Assembly (NCBI GenBank): GCA_900542185.1
Contig: UQMZ01000036.1
Coordinates: forward strand, 1-41,513
Direction: 5' to 3'
Source of the DNA: an uncultured Bacteroidales bacterium
GTDB lineage: Bacteria > Bacteroidota > Bacteroidia > Bacteroidales > Muribaculaceae
DNA length: 41,513 bases
The notes under the pieces: model-generated
The model's input: only the letters and a program-made list of their open reading frames with translations
What the model was told of the DNA's origin: nothing
The model's database searches: none
Shown here: in pieces, positions 1 to 7,628 of the stretch
How positions within the stretch are numbered: position 1 is the stretch's first letter
Layout: each line of letters begins with the position of its first letter
Translations under genes and position numbers: made by a program

Positions 1-43
1 TGAGCGCTAGTCTCGTGGGCTCGGAGATGTGTATAAGAGACAG
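1..43 (+). other. Nextera i7-side adapter (not genomic)
   Basis: Positions 25-43 are the 19-bp Tn5 mosaic end ending in GAGACAG, and positions 10-24 are the Nextera read-2 adapter stretch (GTCTCGTGGGCTCGG). Positions 2-9 (GAGCGCTA) are the complement of an i7 index. Genomic sequence starts at about 44. This is library-preparation sequence left on the contig, not a transposon end of the organism. Confidence 0.98.
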
Positions 44-61
44 GTATATGCTTTAGAATTA

Positions 62-88
62 TCTTAACTTTCTTAACTTTTTCAACTT
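62..88. repeat. Short AT-rich tandem repeat of 9-mers
   Basis: TCTTAACTT occurs twice head to tail (62-70 and 71-79), followed by a diverged third unit (80-88). It sits just downstream of the SNF transporter stop codon. A similar AAAGTT-type repeat occurs at 32666-32694. No function is evident. Confidence 0.5.
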
Positions 89-93
89 CTAAA

Positions 94-1416
94 CTATAAT
101 AAGCCCGCAATGAATACAATCAGAATACCGACCGGGGCGATGTAGCGCATACAGAAGGTGATGCTGTCGAACAGCCACTTCGACACGTTTGAATTGCGGC
201 GCATCTGCTCTACGTAAGTGCTTTTCTTCATCTTCCAGCCTGTGAATACGCACACTCCCATGCCTCCCAACGGCATCAGCACGTTGCTCGATATGAAATC
301 GAACAGGTTGAACAGATTCAGCCCCTGCAGCGGGCCGAACGAGAGTGAGCACAGTGTGGCCAATACCAGCGATAAGCCGGTCACAGCCATGGTGCTCTTG
401 AATCTGCTCAATCCGAACTCGTCGCACAGGAACGCCACCACAATCTCGCTTACCGAGATGATTGACGTAAGCGAAGCCAATGCCAGCAGTATGAAGAAGA
501 AGAAACTCCACACGCTGCCTCCAGGCATGTTATGGAATATGTTGGGCAATACCTCGAACACCAGTGTCGGCCCCTCCGCAGGCGACATGCCGAAACTGAA
601 CACCGCCGGGAAGATGATGACGCCTGCCATAACAGCCACCAACGTGTCAAGGGCCGCTATCTGGATCGACGTCTTCATCAACGGAGTGCTGTCGCTGAAA
701 TAGCTGGAATAAGTCACCAGACACCCCATGCCTAAAGAAAGGGAGAAGAATGCCTGACCCATCGCCCCAAGCACAACATCGGCCGTAAGTTTGCTGAAAT
801 CGGGTTTGAACAGGAATGTCAGTCCATCCGCCGCGCCGGGCATCATCAGCGAGTTGACGCAGAAGGCTATCAATATGACGAACAGCAACGGCATCAGGAT
901 GTTGCTGACACGTTCTATGCCCTTCACTACCCCGCCTATCATCACCAATGCATTGATGACCAGGAACACCACGGCCCACAGCACCGAACGCCAGCCGCTG
1001 ACAAACGACTGGAACTGCGAATGAAGCTCCGTGTTGGGCGTGTCCTTGAACAGTCCCGTCGCCGAGTCAACGATATATTCCAGCGTCCAACCCGCCACCA
1101 CGGCATAAAAGGCCAAGATCATGAAGGCTGCCAATATAGCGGCATAGCCTAAGAAATCCCAGCGCTTATTGCCCGTGATCCGGCGGAACGCCCCCGGCAT
1201 TCCCTTGCGGCTGCTGCGTCCCAGGCTGAACTCGGCGCAGATGGCCGGCACGCCTAACAGGAACACGAAGCCGATATACACTATCAGGAACGCGGCACCA
1301 CCTCCGGTGCCGCATTCGTAAGGAAATCTCCAAATATTGCCCAGTCCCACAGCCGATCCGACCGTGGCGGCGAGCACACCTAATTTCGTACCGAATTGCG
1401 CTCTTGCTTTCTCCAT
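94..1416 (-). CDS. Sodium-dependent transporter, NSS/SNF family
   Basis: 440-aa polytopic inner-membrane protein. The N-terminus carries the neurotransmitter:sodium symporter signature: TVGSAVGLGNIWRFPY, at about residues 18-33, is the unwound TM1 region that binds Na+ and substrate in LeuT-like proteins. It is followed by GGGAAFLIVY (TM2). The protein is complete, ending in FIAGLL, and its length is typical of bacterial members with 11 or 12 membrane segments. These proteins use the Na+ gradient to import amino acids or related small amines; the substrate cannot be read from the sequence. The gene lies 43 bp downstream of the esterase gene on the same strand, so the two probably share a transcript. 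A functional link to the esterase is not obvious. Confidence 0.93.
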   Translation of the reverse strand: MEKARAQFGTKLGVLAATVGSAVGLGNIWRFPYECGTGGGAAFLIVYIGFVFLLGVPAICAEFSLGRSSRKGMPGAFRRITGNKRWDFLGYAAILAAFMILAFYAVVAGWTLEYIVDSATGLFKDTPNTELHSQFQSFVSGWRSVLWAVVFLVINALVMIGGVVKGIERVSNILMPLLFVILIAFCVNSLMMPGAADGLTFLFKPDFSKLTADVVLGAMGQAFFSLSLGMGCLVTYSSYFSDSTPLMKTSIQIAALDTLVAVMAGVIIFPAVFSFGMSPAEGPTLVFEVLPNIFHNMPGGSVWSFFFFILLALASLTSIISVSEIVVAFLCDEFGLSRFKSTMAVTGLSLVLATLCSLSFGPLQGLNLFNLFDFISSNVLMPLGGMGVCVFTGWKMKKSTYVEQMRRNSNVSKWLFDSITFCMRYIAPVGILIVFIAGLL

Positions 1417-1459
1417 ATATTCAATTTACGATCCGGGCCATCGTTCAGGATGGAACGGA

Positions 1460-2893
1460 TCACCAGTTATCGGTGCGGAACGGCACCAAGGGCAGGTAGT
1501 TGTCGCCCACTACGTTTCCAAGCTGGAAATCCTTCCAGCAGTAGCGCACAGCCACCGGATCGGCCACTTCCGAACTCGAGACTATCAATGTATTCTTCTG
1601 GCCGTCCTGACGCACATTGTCGGCGGGATGGAACACCTTGTCGGCGCCGGCCACCTCAAATCCCTTTATATCGCAGTTGGGCGATATGATGTCGTTATTC
1701 AGTTCTATGTCCACCCATACCTCGTTGCCCTTCACAGTATGGCTCTTATATTTGGGGCTGACGCAGGGGAACATGGTCTGACCGTATGTCCTGTTAAGTA
1801 TCAGGTCGGCCATGCGGTCGCCCACCACCTTCTTGTCGGAGGGATGCACGTTGAAACGCTCATACTCCACAGCGGCGTCGTTGGTACAGATTATTCCGCT
1901 GTTGGGAATCAGCGCGCAGGCATCCCACTGGGCCTTGCGCAGCTTCGGACCCTCGGCGGTCTTCATCGAGTGGTCGAAAGCGTAAGGAGCGAGTTCCACC
2001 TGATAGAAGGGAATGTCACCCAGCCCGATCTTCTCGCGCCAGTCCTTCACCATATTGGCCAGACGCTGAGCGTAGACGTCGTCGTGGCCCACGTTGCTGC
2101 AGCCCTGATACCACATTATACCCTTATAGGTATAGTCCTTGATGGGCATGAACATGGCGTTATAAGCCAACAGCGGACGCATATAGTGCTCCATCGGCTC
2201 CACATCCTTGGGATCAAGGCTTACGTCGGGATATGTCTCCAAGATTTCGCGGGGCGTCCAGCTCTCGACGCGCGCGCCGCCGTATGCAGCGCTCATGATG
2301 CCTACCGGCACCTGCAGCACGTCGGTCATGCGCTTGGCGGCATGCCAGGCCAGGGCGCTGTAGTCGGGCGATGTGGCGGGCGACGGCACCGTCCAGCTTG
2401 CGGCCACCGTGTCCATCGGCGTGTAGCTCTGGACCAGCGGCAAGGTCATGAAGCGTATCTTGTTATTCCAGTTGCCGGAATGGGCCACTTCCTCGTAGCC
2501 TCCCTTGATGGGACAGCCCCAATAACCGCGCAGAGGCATCTGCATGTTCGACTGACCGGAGGCAAGCCATACCTCGCCCACCAGCACGTTGTTAAGCGTC
2601 AGGGGTTCGCCGTCGCTCAGCACGATGCTGTAAGGTGTATAACCACCATTGGGAGTCTCGACCTCAACGATCCATTTGCCGTTTTTATCTGCTTTCGTTT
2701 CGTAAGTCTTGTTGTTCCAGCTCGGCGTGGCCGTGACTTTGGCGCCGGCCTTCGCTTTGCCGTAAAGACGAGCCTTGGTGTTCTGCTGAAGCACCATATT
2801 GTCGGTTATCGGAGAACCGGGCTGTACCTTGGCCATCATCGGCATGCCGCACAGCAGCGCGCCAAGAATTATCGAAATCCGTTTCATTTTCAT
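1460..2893 (-). CDS. SGNH esterase, sialate O-acetylesterase-like (SASA/CE20-like)
   Basis: 477-aa exported protein with a signal peptide (MKMKRISIILGALLCGMPMMA). An N-terminal beta domain precedes the SGNH hydrolase core. The core has nucleophile block GQSNM (Ser115), VPVGIMSAAYGG, the WYQG block at about 261-264 and the catalytic-His block NVHPSDKK (His350). Family members remove acetyl groups from sugars. Sialate 9-O-acetyl is the textbook substrate, but relatives (family CE20) deacetylate xyloglucan. The residue after WYQG is Cys265 where many members have Glu, probably a subfamily variant. The longer reading to 2947 is unlikely because a -7 box at 2935-2942 would lie inside it; Met at 2887 is an alternative start. 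No sialic-acid genes are nearby. A promoter motif shared with the GH31 gene points to xyloglucan (inference). Confidence 0.85.
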   Translation of the reverse strand: MKMKRISIILGALLCGMPMMAKVQPGSPITDNMVLQQNTKARLYGKAKAGAKVTATPSWNNKTYETKADKNGKWIVEVETPNGGYTPYSIVLSDGEPLTLNNVLVGEVWLASGQSNMQMPLRGYWGCPIKGGYEEVAHSGNWNNKIRFMTLPLVQSYTPMDTVAASWTVPSPATSPDYSALAWHAAKRMTDVLQVPVGIMSAAYGGARVESWTPREILETYPDVSLDPKDVEPMEHYMRPLLAYNAMFMPIKDYTYKGIMWYQGCSNVGHDDVYAQRLANMVKDWREKIGLGDIPFYQVELAPYAFDHSMKTAEGPKLRKAQWDACALIPNSGIICTNDAAVEYERFNVHPSDKKVVGDRMADLILNRTYGQTMFPCVSPKYKSHTVKGNEVWVDIELNNDIISPNCDIKGFEVAGADKVFHPADNVRQDGQKNTLIVSSSEVADPVAVRYCWKDFQLGNVVGDNYLPLVPFRTDNW

Positions 2894-2934
2894 TATGTTT
2901 TTAATATATTCGTGTTGTTTCTCAAACGAATTTA

Positions 2935-2942
2935 CAAATTTA
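2935..2942 (-). promoter_or_regulatory. Bacteroides-type -7 box for the esterase gene
   Basis: The minus strand reads TAAATTTG, a match to the Bacteroidetes primary-sigma -7 consensus TAnnTTTG. It lies about 42 bp upstream of the chosen ATG at 2893. No clear -33 element is seen at the usual distance. Confidence 0.55.
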
Positions 2943-2956
2943 TTCATTTTTCCACA

Positions 2957-2981
2957 AACATGTTCATAATATGTTATAAAA
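2957..2981. promoter_or_regulatory. Candidate regulator site AACATGTT/AATATGTT
   Basis: AACATGTT (2957-2964) and AATATGTT (2968-2975) are spaced 11 bp start to start, one helical turn, as expected for an AraC-type protein. The string AATATGTTATAAAA (2968-2981) recurs exactly at 18601 in front of the hybrid two-component gene. AATATGTT also occurs at 14391 in front of GH31, at nearly the same distance from its -7 box. Confidence 0.35.
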
Positions 2982-3013
2982 AAGACAAAAAGGTATTATC
3001 ATATCTTTAATCG

Positions 3014-3021
3014 TAACTTTG
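3014..3021 (+). promoter_or_regulatory. -7 box for the lamin-tail-domain gene remnant
   Basis: TAACTTTG matches TAnnTTTG exactly and is followed by CACC. The ATG of the truncated gene is at 3081, giving a leader of roughly 50 nt. The same octamer precedes the genes at 34370 and 39638. Confidence 0.6.
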
Positions 3022-3080
3022 CACCAAATGACTCACGACATCCCATACGAGGATGTCATCTTATCAACGACAATAACTTC

Positions 3081-3499
3081 ATGAAAAGACTCACCTGCGG
3101 CATGCTTATGGCCGGAATCATGGTCACAGGCGCGACTGCACACGCTGAACTGATCATCAACGAGCTGATGCAGAGCAATATCGACTGCATCATGGACGAT
3201 CTCAAGGAATTTCCAGACTCATGGGTGGAACTATACAATGCCGGTAACGAAAGCGTCAACCTTTCGGACTATGCCCTGTCAATCTCGTCTAAAGAGAAGA
3301 AATCCTACAAACTGCCGTCACGCACCGTCACCCCCGGACAGTATGCAGTGGTATACTGCGACAAGGAGGAGGAGGGTCTTCACGCATCCTTCCGACTCGA
3401 ATCGGGCAACGACGGCGAACTCTATCTGTTGATGCCCTGCCGACAGGAGTTTATATCCTGAAGCAGGGCACCAAATCGAAAAAGGTCATAAAGAATTAA
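3081..3499 (+). pseudogene. Lamin-tail-domain secreted protein, internally deleted
   Basis: The open frame 3081-3461 has a signal peptide (MKRLTCGMLMAGIMVTGATAHA) and the start of a lamin-tail domain (ELIINELMQSN, DSWVELYNAGNESVNLSDYALS). It breaks off after DGELYLLMP and stops at 3459-3461. In another frame, starting at about 3431, the sequence reads ALPTGVYILKQG then KSKKVIKN and stops at 3497-3499. Such an ending is typical of C-terminal sorting tails (Por/T9SS type A-like) on large Bacteroidetes secreted proteins. The simplest reading is that most of a once longer lamin-tail protein was deleted, joining N- and C-terminal remnants out of frame. The stop overlaps the convergent gene's stop. 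A functional 126-aa protein cannot be excluded. Confidence 0.7.
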
Positions 3500-6348
3500 A
3501 ACGGCCTGCCGCCTCCGGGCGGCGGTCCCATCGGAGGTCTGCCCCCGCCGCGTCCTTCGCGACCGGGAGGCGGTCCGGGATGCCCGTCGAGATCGGCGGG
3601 CATTTCCTGTGCCTGCTTCTTGTTCTTCATCGTATTGAACGTGTACGATACGCTGAACATGACGTAGCGCGTCAGGTCATTGTAACGCGAGTCGACAATC
3701 TGGTTGGCGCTGATGCTGCGGCTCACGTTCTTCTTCATGCCCAACAGGTCGTAGGCTCGCACACTGAATGTCAGACTCTTGTCCCTGAGAATACTGTATG
3801 ATGCCTCGGCGTTCCACAGCCATGAGTCGTTGTCGAATCCGGCCGTATATCCTGTGGAACGGTCAAAGCTCAGGTCGGTTGAGAGGGAGAGTCCGAACGG
3901 CAGCGTCAGCTGTGCGTCGGCGTTGAAGCCGTATGTATGCGTGTACTGGTTCTTCTGCTGCTTCAGGGTGTTGGCGGTCATGCCGAACGAATAGGTAGGA
4001 TTCACCGACATCTGGAACACGTCGCAGCTGTATGTCATTCCGAGGCGTGGAGTCAGGTTGAGATTGCTGGTACGGTTGAAATCGCCGTTGATATAACCGG
4101 CGTTAGATGCGTAGCGGGCCATCATATTGACCGAATAACGCCAGTGGCGGTTTGTGAACGGCTGGTTTATCATGACACCGGTGAACATGTTCATGTTGCC
4201 GTTGGCGTTTGCATAGCGGGTGGTGCGCGCGCCGGTGGAGGGGTCGGTGGTGGTGTTTGCCACTATCACGTTTGTGGCGTATTGCGCGTGGAGCATACAC
4301 ATCAGCGACCGCTGGGCATCCTGGTTATAGTTGTTGTAATGGAAATTGAGCGACTGCGTGAAGGTCGGTTTCAGGTCCGGATTACCGATGGTGATGTTCA
4401 GCGGGTTGGACACATCGGCCACAGGCTGCAGCTGCGACATGGAGGGCTGTGACGTGCGGGCGTTGTAACGCAGCATCATCGACTCGGTCTTTGAGAACTT
4501 GAGCCGCAGCCGGGCGTAGGGCGCAAAGTTCCACACGGTGCGCTGCGGAATGTTCCGCTCCGAATTTATCAGGTCGGTGCTCTTGCTGCTGGAGGGCGTG
4601 ACTGCCAGACCCACTTCGAGATTGAGCTTCTTGTTCACCTTCTTGTATCCCAACTTGAGCTGATGGTTTATGAACCGGTTGCGGAAACTGTTTGACACAT
4701 CCGGATTGAACACTCCGTCGGAGGGAACGCCTCCTAACGCCTCGGGTATGAAATTCTCGGGATCGTCGGGAAGTCCGATGTCGTAAGTCGATTTGTCGGA
4801 ATTGTTGAAACGCATCTGTATACGGTATTCGGCCTGCAGGAAGTTGCCTTTGGCCACGTCGCCGAGTGGTTCGGTCCATGTGGCCGTACCGGTCACGTTA
4901 TTGCTCCATTCATGGTCGCGGATGAACTGGTACAGCGTCTCGGACTCCTCGTTTTCCATATAATACAGAATGTCGTTCCACGATGTGGTGCTCTGGCGCG
5001 TGTCCGAGAAGTTGTACTGCGCGCGCAGGCTGAACGAACGACCCTGATGCGACTTGAACTTATGGTTGTATATCAGGTCGCCCGAAGCGTTCCAGCTCGT
5101 ACCCTTGTTGAACTTGATGTTGTTGTTACGGTTCACCAGGCTTTTCAGCATGTCTCCGGCACGCAGGGTGGATGTGTCGGTCATCTCGGTGTTACGTATA
5201 TTGAACGAGAAGTTTGGTCGGAAGTCAAGGGTGTTGTAATCGTCTATCTTCCATTCCATACGGAAGTTGGCGTTGACGTTGTGTCCCCTGTCGCGCGACT
5301 TTGAGCCTTGCGACTTCGTGCTGATGGAGTCGGGGAACAGATATTGCGTCTCGGTGCGCGAATCGACCTTGCTGTCGGAATGGCTGTAGAACACGTTGCC
5401 GCCGATGCGGAACTTCTCGGTCTTGCCTAAGTTGAAATTTATACCGAACCGCTGTGAGTCCGTGATGCCCCCCTGAGGGCCGAAACTGCGGAACCGTCCC
5501 CGGCCTCCGTCCATGAAGCCGAGGTCGTTGATGTTGTTGGCGCCGCCAACGATAGATATCTGGTTGTTGTCGGTGAATGTGGAGATGTTGAAGCTGCCGT
5601 TATACCTGTTGTCGGTGCCGTAGCCGGCCTGCACCGTGCCGAACCAGCCGTTTTTCATAGACTTCTTTACGGTCAGGTTAATTACCGTCTCCTCCTCGCC
5701 GTCGTCCACGCCGGTGAGTCGCGAGAAGTCGCTTTTACGGTCAACCACCTGTACCTTGTCCACCAGTTCGGAGGGGAGGTTCTTGGTGGCCATCTTGGTG
5801 TCCTCGCCGAAGAATTCCTTGCCGTCCACCAGCACCTTGGTCACGCTCTTGCCGTTGGACGTGATTTTACCGTCGCTGCCCACCTCGACGCCGGGAAGTT
5901 TCTTCAGCAGGTCCTCGACGGTGGCGTTCTGCATGGTGCGGTACGAGCCGGCGTTGAACTCCAGAGTGTCCTGCTTGGCAACTACAGCCGCCTTTGTCGC
6001 CGTTACGACGGCATCCTTCAGGGTGACCGACGCTTCATGCAGCTTGATTTCTCCCGCGTCGTATTGTTGGTCGGAATCCTCCAGACTCAACGTCCTATAC
6101 TCCGGATCCATTCCCACCATCGACACTTTGAGGGAATAAAGTCCCGGTTTCACCGATTTGATTTGAAACTTACCGTCTACATCGGCTGTCGCCCCTTCCA
6201 GTGGAATACTGTCGTTGCCGGCCGTTAATGATATCGATGCACCGGTCAACGGCTCTCCTCCTTCATCTTTGACGGTTCCTGTTATCACCGCGCCGTACAA
6301 TGCCGCGGCACAACAACATAATGTAATTGATATTATTGACCTTTTCAT
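3496..6348 (-). CDS. TonB-dependent-receptor-like outer membrane beta-barrel protein
   Basis: 950-aa outer-membrane protein with signal peptide MKRSIISITLCCCAAALYGA. A carboxypeptidase-regulatory-like beta domain (about 22-110; GTVKDEGGEPLTGASISL) comes first. A plug region follows (about 115-230; LLKKLPGVEVGSDGKITSNG, VLVDGKEFFGED), then a long barrel of the outer membrane beta-barrel family type. This is not a canonical SusC, and no SusD lies next to it. After the last barrel-like strand (YVMFSVSYTFNTM) comes a hydrophilic linker and a Pro/Gly/Arg-rich tail (about 917-950, with GGGRPP and GPPPGGGRPF). The tail would extend past the usual aromatic barrel terminus. The ligand is unknown. The gene is divergent from the fimbrillin-like genes across a 152-bp gap, and its stop overlaps that of the convergent lamin-tail remnant. 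Confidence 0.85.
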   Translation of the reverse strand: MKRSIISITLCCCAAALYGAVITGTVKDEGGEPLTGASISLTAGNDSIPLEGATADVDGKFQIKSVKPGLYSLKVSMVGMDPEYRTLSLEDSDQQYDAGEIKLHEASVTLKDAVVTATKAAVVAKQDTLEFNAGSYRTMQNATVEDLLKKLPGVEVGSDGKITSNGKSVTKVLVDGKEFFGEDTKMATKNLPSELVDKVQVVDRKSDFSRLTGVDDGEEETVINLTVKKSMKNGWFGTVQAGYGTDNRYNGSFNISTFTDNNQISIVGGANNINDLGFMDGGRGRFRSFGPQGGITDSQRFGINFNLGKTEKFRIGGNVFYSHSDSKVDSRTETQYLFPDSISTKSQGSKSRDRGHNVNANFRMEWKIDDYNTLDFRPNFSFNIRNTEMTDTSTLRAGDMLKSLVNRNNNIKFNKGTSWNASGDLIYNHKFKSHQGRSFSLRAQYNFSDTRQSTTSWNDILYYMENEESETLYQFIRDHEWSNNVTGTATWTEPLGDVAKGNFLQAEYRIQMRFNNSDKSTYDIGLPDDPENFIPEALGGVPSDGVFNPDVSNSFRNRFINHQLKLGYKKVNKKLNLEVGLAVTPSSSKSTDLINSERNIPQRTVWNFAPYARLRLKFSKTESMMLRYNARTSQPSMSQLQPVADVSNPLNITIGNPDLKPTFTQSLNFHYNNYNQDAQRSLMCMLHAQYATNVIVANTTTDPSTGARTTRYANANGNMNMFTGVMINQPFTNRHWRYSVNMMARYASNAGYINGDFNRTSNLNLTPRLGMTYSCDVFQMSVNPTYSFGMTANTLKQQKNQYTHTYGFNADAQLTLPFGLSLSTDLSFDRSTGYTAGFDNDSWLWNAEASYSILRDKSLTFSVRAYDLLGMKKNVSRSISANQIVDSRYNDLTRYVMFSVSYTFNTMKNKKQAQEMPADLDGHPGPPPGREGRGGGRPPMGPPPGGGRPF

Positions 6349-6416
6349 AATCTTGCCTGAATCAATTATTCTGACTTAATTATCGTATAAAAGGTTTATA
6401 AACGGGCAATAATAAA

Positions 6417-6430
6417 AAATGTTAACATTT
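6417..6430. promoter_or_regulatory. 14-bp palindrome between divergent genes
   Basis: AAATGTTAACATTT is a perfect palindrome in the 152-bp gap between the outer-membrane gene (minus) and the first fimbrillin-like gene (plus). It abuts TAGTATTG (6430-6437), a 7-of-8 match to the -7 box on the plus strand. A weak TATTATTG lies on the minus strand at 6407-6414. The position fits an operator controlling both genes; the regulator is unknown. Confidence 0.4.
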
Positions 6431-6500
6431 AGTATTGCAAACGTTTCTTAACTCCGGGTTGTTGTAATGTCAAATGGAAATCAATATCAATTACCAGAAT

Positions 6501-7538
6501 ATGAAAGCACATTACTTAATCCTGGGACTGGGACTGGTCGCGTTAATGGCCTCCTGTTCCCACGACTCGAAAGACGAGCCGGCAAGATCCGACAAAGCCA
6601 TCACATTCACGGCCGCTGTTCCACAGTCGGCCTACCGTTCGCTTGATGACGCTGTCACGACTACAGGTTCGATCAACACATTCCGCGTATACGGTTTTGT
6701 CGAGGGGTACGAGACCCCTTATATGAACGGTGTGGAGGTAGTTAAGAACAACGGCGTCTGGGGTTACAGCCCGATGCAGTTCTGGCCTGTCGGCAAGACC
6801 ATGAACTTCTACTCCATCAGTCCGGCCATAGTCACTGACCCGGCCGCCGCCGACAATATCGGCATGGACTCATCCAAGCCCGATATACCAAACTTCAAGA
6901 ACACGTTCCAGACCGACCTCCTCTATGGTGTCAACATGGGACTGACCGACGCAAGCTCGTCGCAGGTCAAGATCAACTTCCGTCACGCCTTGGCCCGCGT
7001 GGACTTCCTGTTCAAGAGCAAGGAGGGGCAGTCCATAGTGTTCAAGGCCGACGATATCGAACTGGTCAACATCTGCAACACGGGTGACTTCAAGTTCCCG
7101 CGTACCTCAACCACCGATTCCGATATCGAGGTATCCATAGGCAAATGGGCGGCAAAAGACAAGGGCTACATGACCTTGAACTCCACTCCCTCCGACTTCA
7201 TCGGCAAGACTCCCGTTCAGCTCATGTCGGACAACAACCAGTTCGTGATTCCGCAAGACATATCCATGGCTTCGGAAACTAACACCGGCGGCATGTACCT
7301 GCGTGTACACGGCACTATCTATGATGAGGCATCGAAACTGCAGACATGGCCTCTGACCGGAGCCGCCTCCGACATCTATGTGCCGATCAACACGAAGGAC
7401 GGCAAATTCAAACCCGGTTACCGCTACGTATTTACCGTAAGCATCGGCCAGCCCAACAACGAGGGATGGATCCAGTTCGACCAGAACGTAACCGTGGACG
7501 AATACGGCAATTCGGATGAATCCGCCGAAAACAAGTAA
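6501..7538 (+). CDS. Fimbrillin-like lipoprotein (FimA/Mfa-like family)
   Basis: 345-aa lipoprotein with signal peptide MKAHYLILGLGLVALMASC; the cysteine follows the lipobox LMAS. The upstream ATG at 6474 would add nine residues before the signal peptide and is less likely. The body has the fimbrillin/Mfa-like layout: an early ITFTA strand, the central block VKINFRHALARVDFLF (about residues 156-171 by alignment) and a C-terminal half ending in YRYVFTVSIGQP. Fimbrillins are exported as lipoproteins, then matured and polymerised into surface fimbriae or tip adhesins. No anchor or accessory fimbrial genes are visible, so it may be a minor or stand-alone adhesin. A related gene follows 90 bp downstream. 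Confidence 0.78.
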   Translation: MKAHYLILGLGLVALMASCSHDSKDEPARSDKAITFTAAVPQSAYRSLDDAVTTTGSINTFRVYGFVEGYETPYMNGVEVVKNNGVWGYSPMQFWPVGKTMNFYSISPAIVTDPAAADNIGMDSSKPDIPNFKNTFQTDLLYGVNMGLTDASSSQVKINFRHALARVDFLFKSKEGQSIVFKADDIELVNICNTGDFKFPRTSTTDSDIEVSIGKWAAKDKGYMTLNSTPSDFIGKTPVQLMSDNNQFVIPQDISMASETNTGGMYLRVHGTIYDEASKLQTWPLTGAASDIYVPINTKDGKFKPGYRYVFTVSIGQPNNEGWIQFDQNVTVDEYGNSDESAENK

Positions 7539-7562
7539 CTGATTACTAATCCCCAATACATC

Positions 7563-7593
7563 TGCCTTCCCGCGCAGTGATGCCGGAAAGGCA
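7563..7593 (+). other. Intercistronic hairpin between the two fimbrillin-like genes
   Basis: TGCCTTCC (7563-7570) pairs with GGAAAGGCA (7585-7593), with one bulged base. It sits in the 90-bp spacer between the two lipoprotein genes and has no T-run. It could be a processing or stability element in a shared transcript. Confidence 0.35.
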
Positions 7594-7628
7594 ACCAATT
7601 GATAAAAAAAGAGGGTGCGGAATGCGTC

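Noticed and set aside
94..2893. Sialic-acid utilisation operon (esterase plus transporter)
   Set aside because: The transporter is an NSS/SNF family member rather than a sialic-acid carrier, and no sialidase, lyase or epimerase gene is nearby.
1337..3010. 557-codon open frame on the plus strand over the esterase
   Set aside because: It is the antisense shadow of the esterase and SNF genes: His/Val/Arg-rich, with no domain signature, and the minus-strand protein has clear catalytic motifs.
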